A stretch of 64,000 nucleotides of DNA, from NCBI GenBank assembly GCA_003104905.1, contig PQAS01000054.1, positions 22,790 through 86,789 on the forward strand, in the 5' to 3' direction. The notes beneath the pieces are model-generated. The model was not told where the DNA came from, searched no databases, and saw only the letters and a list, made by a program, of their open reading frames with translations. The DNA comes from Candidatus Methanoperedentaceae archaeon. GTDB lineage: Archaea; Halobacteriota; Methanosarcinia; Methanosarcinales; Methanoperedenaceae. Each line of letters begins with the position of its first letter. Positions within the stretch are counted from its first letter, which is position 1. Shown here in pieces: positions 45,021-55,023 of this stretch. The position numbers were made by a program, and so were the translations under genes.

Positions 45021-46983
45021 ACCCACTAAAATGACAAAGGTCGTTATAGCAGGCACAAAAGACCAGATAGAGCCAACTATTTCAATATTTCATAAGTTGA
45101 ATGTACTTCACATTACAGATTTCTCAAAAGAAACTGAAGATTTCAAGATTGGACGTCCATTAAAAACAGCATCCAAATTCTCAGAGCATCTTCTTTCCCT
45201 CAGAGCAATATCCAACCAGCTGGGACTGAAGGAAAGCGAACCCGAAAAATTAGTCAAGGTAGAATTATCTTCGGATATCGATGAAAAGATCACAACACTT
45301 CAAAAAGAGGTCTCATCCCGGTTTGATGAGTTAAGAAATATTGAGTCAAGGCTTAAAGAAAAAGAAGATCTCCTATCTTCCGTTAAACCTTTCTTTAGCC
45401 TGCCTTTATCCCTGGAATCTTATTCAGGATATGAAACTTTAAAAGTTTATACAGGTTACATAGACATTGACCTGGAATCCCAGCTTATCAAAATTCACAG
45501 CAATTTTGAATTGTTTGCAGGAGAATATGAAAAACGCAAGATCTTTGCGCTCTTTATTCCAAAAGAATTTGAAGGTGAGGTACAAAAATTCCTCCAGGAA
45601 GAGCGAACCTATGTGGAATTAAAGGTTCCCCCGTTAAAAGGTAATCCACCAGTGATAGTCGATGAACTTACAAAAGAGATAACTGGCCTTAAAGAGAAAT
45701 ATTCTTTAATAAAAACAGAACTTGACAAGTTAAAAGAAGAATATTCCGAATTCATAATTGCTACCGATGAACATCTTTCAATTGAAACTCAGAAGTCAGA
45801 GGTTCCTTTAAAGTTTGCAACGAGTGTGAATGCATTTATCATTGATGGCTGGGTTCCATCAGACAAATTCGGTGAAATTGAAGCTGAATTGCAGAAAAAT
45901 ATCGGCGGGAATGTATATTTAACCAGGATCGAGGAAGAAATCGATGAAAAAGAAATTCCGATAGAGCTTGAAAATCCTGGCCCTGCCAAGCCTTTCGAAC
46001 TATTAATTGATACGTTTGCTACCCCAAAATATAAAGAAATAGATCCATCATTATTTTTATTCATTACATACCCTTTGTTTTACGCCCTCATGCTGGGAGA
46101 TGTGGGATATGGTATTATCATCACAGCAATAGGCTTTGTCATAACACAGAAATTCAAAACGGGAGGGCTCAATGCAATTGCAATGATATTAATATTATCA
46201 GGTATTTTCTCAACAATTTTCGGTGTAATTTATGGAGAATTTTTTGGGTTTCCAATATTTAATATTGTATTCCAGGGACATCCTGAGGAAGGAATTCTTG
46301 GCATAGCAGGCCCTTTAATAGCAGGAATACATTTACCTATACATCGTTTTGAGTCTGTCAAACCATTGCTTCTATTGTGTTTCGCTATAGGTATATTCCA
46401 CGTTCTTCTCGGATACATAATCGGATTTAGAAATGAGGTTGTAAAGCATGATCTTAAGCATGCGGTATATGCAAAGGGAAGCTGGATGATGGTATTAATC
46501 GGAGGAGTTTTATTAATAGCAAAAGTGATGCCTTCTTTGATGTCAAAATCGCCCATGCCAACACGTGACTTAATATTTCTTGCCGGAGCGGGATTAATGC
46601 TCATTGGAGTAATCCTCCTTATAAAAGGCGAGGGCTTTATTTCAATACTTGAATTGCCTACACTCTTGAGTAATATATTATCTTACTCAAGGATACTTGC
46701 AATTGGCCTATCTTCTGCTGGAATAGCGCTTGCGGTAAATACGATGTCGATGGATCTTTTCATAAGACCCAAAGGCATTTTATTGGGCGGGGGAATAGTA
46801 CTTGCCCTGAGTGGTGTATTAATCCTGTTCATAGGGCATTTGATAAATTTATTATTAGGGATCCTGGGCCCGGGAATCCATTCATTAAGACTTCAATATG
46901 TGGAGTTTTTCACTAAATTTTATGAAGGGGGCGGTACAAAATACCTTCCCTTTGGTCATAAACGAAAATATACGGAGGAATAA
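45013..46983 (+). CDS. ahaI: A-type ATP synthase membrane subunit I
   Basis: The N-terminal 330 residues are soluble and coiled-coil rich; seven to eight membrane helices follow from about residue 340. The essential helix has 'ILSYSRILAIGLSSAGIALA' with the conserved arginine of the ion half-channel. The subunit links stator and c-ring and conducts the coupling ion. ATG 45013 has a 'gagggtgg' site; the longer frame from 44986 lies inside ahaH. Length 656 residues is typical. Confidence 0.93.
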   Translation: MLKPTKMTKVVIAGTKDQIEPTISIFHKLNVLHITDFSKETEDFKIGRPLKTASKFSEHLLSLRAISNQLGLKESEPEKLVKVELSSDIDEKITTLQKEVSSRFDELRNIESRLKEKEDLLSSVKPFFSLPLSLESYSGYETLKVYTGYIDIDLESQLIKIHSNFELFAGEYEKRKIFALFIPKEFEGEVQKFLQEERTYVELKVPPLKGNPPVIVDELTKEITGLKEKYSLIKTELDKLKEEYSEFIIATDEHLSIETQKSEVPLKFATSVNAFIIDGWVPSDKFGEIEAELQKNIGGNVYLTRIEEEIDEKEIPIELENPGPAKPFELLIDTFATPKYKEIDPSLFLFITYPLFYALMLGDVGYGIIITAIGFVITQKFKTGGLNAIAMILILSGIFSTIFGVIYGEFFGFPIFNIVFQGHPEEGILGIAGPLIAGIHLPIHRFESVKPLLLLCFAIGIFHVLLGYIIGFRNEVVKHDLKHAVYAKGSWMMVLIGGVLLIAKVMPSLMSKSPMPTRDLIFLAGAGLMLIGVILLIKGEGFISILELPTLLSNILSYSRILAIGLSSAGIALAVNTMSMDLFIRPKGILLGGGIVLALSGVLILFIGHLINLLLGILGPGIHSLRLQYVEFFTKFYEGGGTKYLPFGHKRKYTEE

Positions 46984-46988
46984 AAAAT

Positions 46989-47246
46989 ATGGTAGATCCA
47001 TCAGTGGTAGATCCAGCAATTGTAGCAGCAAATGCAAAAGGAATAATTGCAATTGGAGCAGGAATAGCAGTAGGACTTTGCGGAATTGGAGCTGGTTTAG
47101 GTGAACAGGCCATTGGAGCAGCAGCAGTAGGTGCAATGGCAGAAGATGAGAAATTCTTCGGTAAAGGTCTTTTAATGACAGTCATACCAGAATCCATAGC
47201 AATTTTCGGACTTGTAGTCGCTTTGATCTTATTGTTCGTATTCTAA
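46989..47246 (+). CDS. ahaK: A-type ATP synthase proteolipid (c) subunit
   Basis: Two helices with a polar loop, 85 residues, form the single-hairpin c subunit of Methanosarcinales. The ion-binding carboxylate is Glu68 in 'VIPESIAIF', with Ser69 next to it and a Gln40 in helix 1 ('GLGEQ'). This side-chain set resembles sodium-binding c subunits, so Na+ coupling is possible; many archaeal rings can carry either ion. It is followed nine bases later by ahaE. Confidence 0.93.
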   Translation: MVDPSVVDPAIVAANAKGIIAIGAGIAVGLCGIGAGLGEQAIGAAAVGAMAEDEKFFGKGLLMTVIPESIAIFGLVVALILLFVF

Positions 47247-47255
47247 AGGTATAAC

Positions 47256-47807
47256 ATGGGACTTGACGCGATAGTTGAGGAAATTAGGGCCAAGGGCAAG
47301 GCAGAAGCCTCGAAAATAAACCAGGAGACGTCTTTGGAAGTTTCTAAGATTATTGCAGATGCCCGGGCCGGCGCCGCTAAAATAAAAATTGTCAAACAAG
47401 AAGCTGCCAAGAAAGAAATTGAGAGAATAAAGCAGCAGGAACTGTCAAGCGCTAATCTTGAGGTCAAAAAAGCAAAACTCAATGCTCGCAAGGAAATCCT
47501 TGACGAGGTTTATGAGGAAACCAAAGAAATGATCTCCAAACTGCCGGCTGAGAATAACCAGAAAATCCTGAAATCCATTATTGAAAAAAACCAATCTGGC
47601 AACAATAAAATATATTCAGGAAGTAAAGACAAACCAACAGTTTTGAAATTGACGAAATTGGAATTTGCCGGTGAAATTAACTGCATCGGTGGCATTGTTA
47701 TGGAAAATGCTGATGGAAGCGTAGTTCTGGACTTCAAGTATGACATGATCCTGAAAAATGTCAGTGAACAAACCTTAAAACAGGTTTCCGATATCTTATT
47801 TGGGTGA
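47256..47807 (+). CDS. ahaE: A-type ATP synthase subunit E
   Basis: A long N-terminal coiled coil (about residues 1-90) precedes a small alpha/beta domain ('GEINCIGGIVMENADGSVVLDFKYDMIL') that binds the catalytic head. It forms the peripheral stalk with AhaH. A strong 'aaaggt' site precedes the start and its stop overlaps the ahaC start (GTGA). Confidence 0.92.
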   Translation: MGLDAIVEEIRAKGKAEASKINQETSLEVSKIIADARAGAAKIKIVKQEAAKKEIERIKQQELSSANLEVKKAKLNARKEILDEVYEETKEMISKLPAENNQKILKSIIEKNQSGNNKIYSGSKDKPTVLKLTKLEFAGEINCIGGIVMENADGSVVLDFKYDMILKNVSEQTLKQVSDILFG

Positions 47808-48835
47808 AAAAAGGAATGGGAAAATCACAAGCCGTTAAATATGCATATATTGTGGCCAGAGTTCGGGGCATGAAAAGTAAACTCATCCCTAAGGAGATGT
47901 ATCCCAAATTCCTTAACATGGATATACCTGAGATCACACGATTTATCGGAGAATCCGAGTATAAGAGTGATGTTGATGAACTGGGAAAAAAGTATAAGGG
48001 TACTGATCTTTTTGAACATGCGTTGAACCAGAACTTGGCATTAACATACCGCAAATTGATCGAAGTATCCCAGAATGAAGCAAATTACATCATAACCGAA
48101 TATCTTCGATACTGGGATATATGGAATATCAAAACCATATTGCGGGGAAAATTCTCGGGAGCAAGCGAAGATGAGATCCTTGAAGATGTAGTTTCTGCCG
48201 GCCAGTTAAGATACAGGGACCTACTGGAGATAATAAAGATCGGAACTATTGAGGGAGTTATCGCAGCTTTATCCAAAACACCATATCATCCTGCACTTTC
48301 AGGTTATAAAGGAGTTCTTGCGGAAATTGAGAACAATCTGGATAAAATGTATTATGCAGGTTTGATCAAAGCAGGCGAAAGTTCTGAAGATAAATTTTTC
48401 TTAAAATTCCTCAAAACCGAAATAGACCTGAAAAATTTGAAAATCCTCTTCAGGATGAAACGAGCTGGAATGGAACGTGAGGAAATTATCAAACTTTTGA
48501 TCCCTGGCGGTATTGAACTTAAGGAAACGCAACTTGGGAGGTTAGCATCTATGCCTTTTCCCGAATTTGTACGAGCCCTTGAAGAGTTTTCCTACTGGAA
48601 GGCAATAGCAGACATAAGTGGTGAATTGACCTCCCTTATAAATATTGAAACGCGGTTTGATAAATATGGTCTCATTAATATTACCAGAATATCATATTAT
48701 TATCCACTTTCAATTCTTCCGGTTCTGGATTATATTGTCTGCAAAAAAATGGAAGTTGATAATCTAAGAATGATCGTGCGCGGAAAAGAAACAAAACTTC
48801 CAGAGGAAATAATAAAAGCCCACCTGGTGATGTAG
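47804..48835 (+). CDS. ahaC: A-type ATP synthase subunit C
   Basis: An all-helical 343-residue protein of the V-type C/d subunit family ('YAYIVARVRGMKSKLIPKEMYPKFL', 'LDYIVCKKMEVDNLRMIVRGK'), the funnel that links the central stalk to the c-ring. The GTG at 47804 couples translation to ahaE; ATG 47816 is a possible start four codons later. It abuts ahaF with no gap. Confidence 0.92.
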   Translation: MKKGMGKSQAVKYAYIVARVRGMKSKLIPKEMYPKFLNMDIPEITRFIGESEYKSDVDELGKKYKGTDLFEHALNQNLALTYRKLIEVSQNEANYIITEYLRYWDIWNIKTILRGKFSGASEDEILEDVVSAGQLRYRDLLEIIKIGTIEGVIAALSKTPYHPALSGYKGVLAEIENNLDKMYYAGLIKAGESSEDKFFLKFLKTEIDLKNLKILFRMKRAGMEREEIIKLLIPGGIELKETQLGRLASMPFPEFVRALEEFSYWKAIADISGELTSLINIETRFDKYGLINITRISYYYPLSILPVLDYIVCKKMEVDNLRMIVRGKETKLPEEIIKAHLVM

Positions 48836-49135
48836 ATGGAAATAGCAGTTGTTGGAAATAGTGATTTCGTCATTGGATTTCGTCTTGCAGGTATTCGAAA
48901 AATTTTTGATGCAACGTCATCAGATATTGAATCAAAGATCCAGGACGTATTGAATGATAAAAGCGTAGCTATTCTTGTTGTTCATAATGACGATCTAAGA
49001 ATGTTAACTCCCCATATGCAGCAAACACTTGATGACTCGGTGGAGCCAACAGTGATAGCAATTGGCGGAAAGGGTGAGAGCACGAACCTGAGAGATAAGA
49101 TAAAGCAAGCGGTGGGTGTGGATCTCTGGAAATAA
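48836..49135 (+). CDS. ahaF: A-type ATP synthase subunit F
   Basis: A 99-residue Rossmann-like protein ('IAVVGNSDFVIGFRLAGIRKIFDA') with the C-terminal helix 'NLRDKIKQAVGVDLWK' of the family. It belongs to the central stalk and helps coupling. It begins directly after the ahaC stop. Confidence 0.92.
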   Translation: MEIAVVGNSDFVIGFRLAGIRKIFDATSSDIESKIQDVLNDKSVAILVVHNDDLRMLTPHMQQTLDDSVEPTVIAIGGKGESTNLRDKIKQAVGVDLWK

Positions 49136-49167
49136 TTCTAATTAAATTAAAATAGCAGGTGTCACAG

Positions 49168-50904
49168 ATGAAAAATAAAGGTGAAATTTATAGGATATCA
49201 GGGCCTGTCGTAATTATTACCGGCTTGAATACCAAGATGTATGATGTGGTAAAAGTCGGAAAAGAAGGTCTGATGGGTGAGGTAATAGGCATTGAAGGAG
49301 ATAAATCCACAGTACAGGTTTATGAAGAAACTTCGGGCGTAAGGCCCGGTGAATCCGTAGAAAATACCGGTATGTCCCTTTCGGTGGAGCTTGGGCCAGG
49401 ACTGCTTGAGAGTATATACGATGGGATTCAGCGTCCTCTTCCTGTATTAAAGGACAAAATGGGTGACTTTATCACGCGCGGTGTGACTGCAAATGGCCTA
49501 TCACGAGAGAAAGAATGGGATTTTGTCCCTACGGTCAAAAAGGGCGATAAACTCAATGGCGGAGATATAATTGGAACAGTCCAAGAAACACAGAACATTG
49601 AGCATAGAATTCTTGTCCCGCCTGCGATTTCCGGAACTGTAAGCGAAATCAAGAAAGGAAAATTTAAAGTTGATGAAGTGATCTGTACTCTTGCCGACGG
49701 CAAGATGCTCACAATGATGCAAAAATGGCCTGTAAGGAAGCCAAGGCCAGTGAGCAAGAAATTGACACCGAGCACTCCCCTCATAACAGGCCAGAGGATC
49801 CTTGATGGTCTGTTCCCTGTTGCAAAAGGTGGGACTGCGGCAATTCCCGGTCCATTCGGCAGCGGAAAAACAGTTACGCAGCAGCAGCTTGCAAAATGGA
49901 GCGATACAGAGATAGTCGTATATATCGGATGCGGGGAACGTGGCAATGAAATGGCGGACGTTCTGTATGAATTCCCGGAGATCAAAGACCCGAAAACAGG
50001 CCGACCTTTAATGGAGCGCACTGTTCTTATCGCAAATACATCCAACATGCCGGTAGCAGCAAGAGAAGCCTCGGTTTATACAGGTATTACGATCGCTGAG
50101 TATTACAGGGATATGGGTTATGACGTATCCTTGATGGCGGATTCCACATCCCGCTGGGCAGAAGCCATGAGAGAAATATCCTCACGTCTTGAAGAAATGC
50201 CAGGTGAAGAGGGATATCCGGCTTATCTTGCCGCAAGATTATCAGAATTTTATGAGCGTGCAGGAAAAGTAAAAGCCCTTTCGGGAAAAAATGGCTCTAT
50301 TACTGTTATTGGCGCGGTTTCACCTCCTGGCGGTGATTTCTCAGAACCTATTACGCAGAACACACTCCGCATCGTAAAAGTATTCTGGGCTCTTGATGCC
50401 AAGCTTGCACAGAGAAGGCATTTCCCATCAATTAACTGGCTTAACAGTTATTCATTATATACTAAAGCGCTTGGACCGTGGTATGATGAACATGTATCTC
50501 CTGACTGGGTAAATCTCAGGAACGATGCAATGGAATTACTGCAGAAAGAATCCGAACTCCAGGAGATTGTCCAGCTCGTAGGTTCCGATGCCCTTCCCGA
50601 GGACCAGCAATTGACACTTGAGGTCGCAAGAATGATCCGTGAATATTTCCTGCAGCAGAATGCCTACCATGAAGTGGATACATTCTGTCCCATGGATAAA
50701 CAATTCAAACTATTGAAATCTATTATGTCATGGGGCGATAAAGCTCATAATGCCCTGGATGGCGGTGCGCCTATAGAAGATATAATGAAATTGAAATCAA
50801 AAGACGAACTTGCCAAAGTCAAATATGAGAAAGAATTCGACAATGCTCTTGGCGTGATTTTGAAAAGCATGGAAGATGAGTTTTCCAAATTGAGAGGTAA
50901 ATAA
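49168..50904 (+). CDS. ahaA: A-type ATP synthase catalytic subunit A
   Basis: The catalytic P-loop is 'GPFGSGKTV', and the non-homologous region and '[30 protein letters not shown]' are those of subunit A. 578 residues is the normal length. ATG 49168 is preceded by 'aggtg'; an upstream GTG at 49159 would add three residues. It is followed by ahaB after one base. Confidence 0.95.
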   Translation: MKNKGEIYRISGPVVIITGLNTKMYDVVKVGKEGLMGEVIGIEGDKSTVQVYEETSGVRPGESVENTGMSLSVELGPGLLESIYDGIQRPLPVLKDKMGDFITRGVTANGLSREKEWDFVPTVKKGDKLNGGDIIGTVQETQNIEHRILVPPAISGTVSEIKKGKFKVDEVICTLADGKMLTMMQKWPVRKPRPVSKKLTPSTPLITGQRILDGLFPVAKGGTAAIPGPFGSGKTVTQQQLAKWSDTEIVVYIGCGERGNEMADVLYEFPEIKDPKTGRPLMERTVLIANTSNMPVAAREASVYTGITIAEYYRDMGYDVSLMADSTSRWAEAMREISSRLEEMPGEEGYPAYLAARLSEFYERAGKVKALSGKNGSITVIGAVSPPGGDFSEPITQNTLRIVKVFWALDAKLAQRRHFPSINWLNSYSLYTKALGPWYDEHVSPDWVNLRNDAMELLQKESELQEIVQLVGSDALPEDQQLTLEVARMIREYFLQQNAYHEVDTFCPMDKQFKLLKSIMSWGDKAHNALDGGAPIEDIMKLKSKDELAKVKYEKEFDNALGVILKSMEDEFSKLRGK

Positions 50905-50905
50905 A

Positions 50906-52291
50906 ATGACAAAAGAATATAAGACAATCAGCCAAATCGCAGGTCCCCTTATATTTGTGGAAAAGACTGAACCGGTGGGTTACAATGAACTCGTCAATAT
51001 CAATCTCCCGGACGGCACCACCAAGAGAGGACAGGTGCTCGATACTTCCAATGATATAGTTGTAGTTCAGGTTTTTGAAGGAACAGGCGGCCTTAACAGG
51101 GATTGTGGTGTCAGGTTCACAGGCGAAACGATCAAACTGCCGGTTTCAAAAGACCTTCTGGGAAGGATCTTATCAGGTGCTGGTGAACCTCTTGATGGAG
51201 GACCGCGTATAGTTCCTGAAGACAGGCTTGAAATAACAGGTGCTGCTATCAACCCATACGCGAGACTTCCGCCTAAAGACTTTATCCAGACCGGCATATC
51301 CACAATTGACGGTATGAATACACTTGTTCGCGGACAGAAACTTCCCATCTTTTCAGGTTCGGGTCTGCCTCATAATGAAATCGCACTTCAGATCGCGCGG
51401 CAGGCAAGAGTCAGGGGTTCAAATGAACCATTTGCGGTAGTATTTGCTGCAATGGGTATCACCAATGAAGAAGCCCAGTATTTCATGAGCGACTTTGAGC
51501 GGACAGGTGCGCTGGAGCGGGCAGTGGTTTTCCTGAACCTTGCAGATGACCCGGCCGTTGAGCGTCTCATCACGCCAAGACTGGCACTTACAGCTGCTGA
51601 GTACCTTGCATATGAACATGATATGCATGTACTGGTCATACTTACTGATATTACGAATTACTGTGAAGCGCTTCGCCAGATGGGCGCTGCAAGAGAAGAA
51701 GTCCCGGGCAGAAGAGGTTATCCCGGCTACATGTACACTGACCTTGCCTCATTATATGAACGCGCAGGTGTCGTAAAGGGAAGGAAGGGCTCGGTTACCC
51801 AGTTCTCCATCTTATCAATGCCAGGGGATGATATCACACATCCGATCCCGGATCTTTCAGGATATATTACCGAAGGACAGATAGTAATTTCAAGGGAACT
51901 TCACAGGAAAGGCATATATCCGCCTGTAAATGTACTGCCATCATTATCAAGACTTATGAACTCGGGGATAGGCGCAACAAGGACAAGAGAAGACCATAAA
52001 GCAGTGTCTGACCAGTGTTATGCGGCTTATGCCGAGGGTAAGGATTTGAGAGGACTTGTTGCCATTGTGGGCAAGGATGCCCTTTCCGAGAGAGATAAGA
52101 AATTCCTTGAATTCGCAGACATGTTCGAGGATAGGTTCGTGCGCCAGGGTATTGATGAGAACAGGGATATAGAGACAACCCTGAGCATAGGTTGGGAACT
52201 GCTGGCTGAATTGCCTGAAGCCCAGCTCACAAGAATTGATAATAAATATATCCAGAAATACCATCCTGCCCATAAGGCAAAACAGGAATAG
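50906..52291 (+). CDS. ahaB: A-type ATP synthase subunit B
   Basis: The non-catalytic regulatory subunit: the P-loop is replaced by '[12 protein letters not shown]', and '[26 protein letters not shown]' and '[27 protein letters not shown]' are characteristic. It alternates with subunit A in the head. 461 residues, normal. A start codon follows 'ggtaaataaa'. Confidence 0.95.
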   Translation: MTKEYKTISQIAGPLIFVEKTEPVGYNELVNINLPDGTTKRGQVLDTSNDIVVVQVFEGTGGLNRDCGVRFTGETIKLPVSKDLLGRILSGAGEPLDGGPRIVPEDRLEITGAAINPYARLPPKDFIQTGISTIDGMNTLVRGQKLPIFSGSGLPHNEIALQIARQARVRGSNEPFAVVFAAMGITNEEAQYFMSDFERTGALERAVVFLNLADDPAVERLITPRLALTAAEYLAYEHDMHVLVILTDITNYCEALRQMGAAREEVPGRRGYPGYMYTDLASLYERAGVVKGRKGSVTQFSILSMPGDDITHPIPDLSGYITEGQIVISRELHRKGIYPPVNVLPSLSRLMNSGIGATRTREDHKAVSDQCYAAYAEGKDLRGLVAIVGKDALSERDKKFLEFADMFEDRFVRQGIDENRDIETTLSIGWELLAELPEAQLTRIDNKYIQKYHPAHKAKQE

Positions 52292-52292
52292 T

Positions 52293-52913
52293 ATGTCAAT
52301 AAAGGACAACATAAAACCCACGCGTTCGGAACTAATAGATCTTAAGAAGAAGATCAAGCTCAGCCAGGGCGGTCATAAGCTTCTGAAGATGAAGCGCGAC
52401 GGCCTGATACTTGAGCTGTTTGAGATACTTGAGAAAGCAAAGGACATAAGAAGCGAAGTGGAAAAGCAATTCGCTCTTGCTTCACTGAAAATTTCCATCG
52501 CTAAATCTGTAGAGGGTGTGGTAGTTGTGAAATCCACAGCATTTGCACTTAAGGATACTCCCAAACTTGAACTCCAAAGTAAGAACGTAATGGGTGTAGT
52601 TGTCCCTAAAATCGAGGCTTCAAGCGTACATAAGAATCTTCAGGAGCACGGTTACGGAATTATCGGCACAAGTTCACGCATCGATGAAGCAGTGGATTCC
52701 TATGAAATACTTGTTGAGAAGATCATCCTTGCCGCCGAGATCGAGACCACAATGAAAAAACTGCTAGAAGATATCGAGAAGACCAAGCGCAGGGTAAATG
52801 CCCTTGAATTCAAAGTCATCCCGGAGCTTGGTGAAGCCAGGGATTTCATTGTTTTGAGGCTTGAAGAGATGGAAAGGGAGAATACGTTCAGGTTGAAGAG
52901 GATAAAGGGCTAA
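52293..52913 (+). CDS. ahaD: A-type ATP synthase subunit D
   Basis: The central-stalk rotor subunit: an N-terminal helix 'IKPTRSELIDLKKKIKLSQGGHKLLKMKRDGLI' and a long C-terminal helix ending 'EEMERENTFRLKRIKG' form the coiled coil. ATG 52293 follows the ahaB stop by one base; the frame extends upstream inside ahaB. It is the last gene of the operon; a subunit G gene, found in Methanosarcina mazei, is not seen. Confidence 0.93.
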   Translation: MSIKDNIKPTRSELIDLKKKIKLSQGGHKLLKMKRDGLILELFEILEKAKDIRSEVEKQFALASLKISIAKSVEGVVVVKSTAFALKDTPKLELQSKNVMGVVVPKIEASSVHKNLQEHGYGIIGTSSRIDEAVDSYEILVEKIILAAEIETTMKKLLEDIEKTKRRVNALEFKVIPELGEARDFIVLRLEEMERENTFRLKRIKG

Positions 52914-53435
52914 TTATCCCATTTTTTTTGCTGCAAGTTCAATCGCTTCAATGAGGCTGTCTTTTGGCATTATTGAAGTAACAGGAATACGAAGGATCTT
53001 TTCGACCGTAGTGCTAACAATAGGAGCGCATACAAGTGCTTTTGCGCCGTCCCTTTCAGCTTTTACTGCGGCTATAATGGCTTCTTCCATAGAGGTTGCA
53101 GAATATTCCCTGATCGTGAGGAGCCTGCCGGCCACTTTCAATTTTTTCTCAGTAATATAATCAAGTACGGGACGGGCTGCAATGACAGCTATGAATTCAG
53201 GTTTATCCGTTCCTTCAATTTTACGAAGCACAGATACTATCTGCCTCAGGGTCTTGATATTGGGTTCACGCTGGCCGGATAATAATTTGTATAATGTACT
53301 TGCAGAGATGTCTGATTTTTCACTGAAATCCGCTGCAGTAGAATGAAGTTCTTCTTTAATTGTTCTCTGGAATTCCCTGATGAAAGCTTCATCCGATTCC
53401 ATTGCCGCCCGTACCAGATCTTCTGAGGTCATCAC
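52914..53435 (-). CDS. helix-turn-helix regulator with PrpR-like sensor region
   Basis: A Cro/XRE-type helix-turn-helix ('DFSEKSDISASTLYKLLSGQREPNIKTLRQIVSVL', about residues 38-70) is joined to a C-terminal domain ('EAIIAAVKAERDGAKALVCAPIVSTTVEKILRIPVTSI') that resembles the receptor region of PrpR-type proteins. Its 3' end meets that of ahaD with no gap. Target and ligand unknown. Confidence 0.72.
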   Translation of the reverse strand: MMTSEDLVRAAMESDEAFIREFQRTIKEELHSTAADFSEKSDISASTLYKLLSGQREPNIKTLRQIVSVLRKIEGTDKPEFIAVIAARPVLDYITEKKLKVAGRLLTIREYSATSMEEAIIAAVKAERDGAKALVCAPIVSTTVEKILRIPVTSIMPKDSLIEAIELAAKKMG

Positions 53436-53508
53436 AATTGTAGATAATGTATTGGTTATTAATACTTTTGGGTCAACGAACTCCGGTTGATTTTGTCATA
53501 CGGAAAAT

Positions 53509-54489
53509 TCAAACTATCAACCCAAGGTCTTTTTTTATATTGTGTTTTTCAATATCCCCTGGTTTTTTTGGATAATTCAATATCTTTGAAAATGTTTCAT
53601 TTGCCATGGGCCTGTTGCAGCCAGGACATCCGGAAGTCTGGAAAGCATTTCCATCTTCAATAGTTTGAAGAATTACATCTGCATCTACTCCGTAATCAAT
53701 AAGAACGCCGTCTTTAAACATCATGCCAGATGTGAGCTTTCTAAGGATCAGGTGCCTGGCAAGCTGCACGGTTCGATAGTGCCTGACAGATTCATTTTCT
53801 GTTTTATCCGATGCTATTGACTGTGTCCCGGGTATGTAAGTATATGAAAAAAGCGCAGTATTCACGTTATTATTCGAAAGACTTGAAATTATCCTGATCG
53901 CATCTTCATCGCTTTCACCAAGACCTATTATCAGGTGTGTCCCCACCTTTTCAAATATTGCGGATGCCAATTTCATACCTTCAATATGTCTTTCCCATGA
54001 ATAAGGTCCGCCCGTTGCCTTTCCTTTGATCTTGTCGAATAATTCGGGCGTGCAGGCATCAAGGGGAATGACAAGGTCATTGACTCCAATTTTTTTCAAA
54101 TCTTCATATTTTCCGGTATTCAGGGGAAAAACCGACAGGGATATGGGAATCTGGCTCTCTTTGCGGATTCTTTTTATTAGGTAGATCGTATCCTCCCACC
54201 AGGTATCATAAAGTACTGTCTGTATGCAGGTGCGCGCAAGATACTCCCGCTCATAAGCCATCTTGAGCCGCCTCACTACTGCTTCAAGGTCAAAAGGTAC
54301 ATACATGCCGCGCGCGATATGAGTCAGGTCGGCGAACGAGCCGGATGCCTGGGCACAGAACTGGCAGTTTGCCTTGCAGCGTTTTTCGGTATAAATCTGA
54401 AGATATGCCGTAGTGGGCGGTGTATCCATCTGCACAAGTTCAAGCCCGAGTGCTCCCAGGGTTCCCATCGAAGCCCTGACCTTTTTCAT
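53509..54489 (-). CDS. radical SAM protein, BioB-like; archaeal lipoyl synthase (LipS) candidate
   Basis: The radical SAM cluster motif CxxxCxxC is Cys38, Cys42, Cys45 ('CKANCQFC'). Near the C-terminus 'TSGCPGCNRPMANE' offers further cysteines for an auxiliary cluster. The overall pattern is that of biotin-synthase-like enzymes, and the CPxCNRP end is one I associate with the two-part lipoyl synthases LipS1/LipS2 of archaea; that is from memory. The other half is not in the window. It is preceded by a ferredoxin gene on the same strand, a plausible electron donor. Confidence 0.7.
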   Translation of the reverse strand: MKKVRASMGTLGALGLELVQMDTPPTTAYLQIYTEKRCKANCQFCAQASGSFADLTHIARGMYVPFDLEAVVRRLKMAYEREYLARTCIQTVLYDTWWEDTIYLIKRIRKESQIPISLSVFPLNTGKYEDLKKIGVNDLVIPLDACTPELFDKIKGKATGGPYSWERHIEGMKLASAIFEKVGTHLIIGLGESDEDAIRIISSLSNNNVNTALFSYTYIPGTQSIASDKTENESVRHYRTVQLARHLILRKLTSGMMFKDGVLIDYGVDADVILQTIEDGNAFQTSGCPGCNRPMANETFSKILNYPKKPGDIEKHNIKKDLGLIV

Positions 54490-54498
54490 GCTTGCGCT

Positions 54499-54711
54499 TC
54501 AACAGGAATTGTGTTTGATCGCCTTTGTGGGGCATGCATCAACACAAGCGCAGCATTCGATGCAATCTGCAACACGTATGGCTTTTGATTTGCCATCAAC
54601 GATTTCAAAAACATTAGTGGGGCAAACATTAACACATTCGCCATCGGCATTACACTTATCTTCATCAATTTCAATTGTTATAGCGCCTTCACTGTATTTC
54701 TTAACTGCCAT
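54499..54711 (-). CDS. 2[4Fe-4S] ferredoxin
   Basis: A 70-residue ferredoxin with one compact motif (CIECCACVDACP, about residues 50-61) and one spaced form (CNADGECVNVCP, residues 20-31). A ribosome binding site (ggagaaag) lies before the ATG. It sits nine bases before the radical SAM gene, indicating that it may donate electrons to it. Confidence 0.92.
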   Translation of the reverse strand: MAVKKYSEGAITIEIDEDKCNADGECVNVCPTNVFEIVDGKSKAIRVADCIECCACVDACPTKAIKHNSC

Positions 54712-54764
54712 GATTTTCTTTCTCCATTTTGATTAGTGTTGTTATCCGAGATTAAATGTTTTGG

Positions 54765-54923
54765 TTACCTGCTCATTCTGATATTAACATTCTTCCAATT
54801 ATCTTCTACCCCGCGAAGGGTTTCTATTGAGCCTTTGACCATTCCACAAAGGATTTTTTCTACAAAACCGTTCATGGGTATTTTTGTTCCATCTATCTCA
54901 AGAACCATTTCGATATCTTCCAT
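54765..54923 (-). CDS. small conserved protein, 52 residues
   Basis: A short frame encodes MEDIEMVLEIDGTKIPMNGF and so on, a beta-rich start with 'IPMNGFVEKILCGMVKGSIETLRGV'. Proteins of this type (MNGFV near the middle) appear next to redox genes in methanogens as I recall, with unknown function. A 'ggagaaat' site precedes the start. It is upstream of the ferredoxin gene on the same strand. Confidence 0.6.
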   Translation of the reverse strand: MEDIEMVLEIDGTKIPMNGFVEKILCGMVKGSIETLRGVEDNWKNVNIRMSR

Positions 54924-55023
54924 ATTATTTCTCCAATCCCATTATGTCGGATTCTCAATATAGTCCTATTGATTGATCATATCTGGAAAGATTTTATGCA
55001 TATTAAAATGATTATACTGCCAA

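Noticed and set aside
55000..55023. ModE-like operator before radC-mobA-fdhD-mobB
   Set aside because: I looked for the TTATGTT/AACATAA pair here and before the first fdhD and found no matching inverted repeat.
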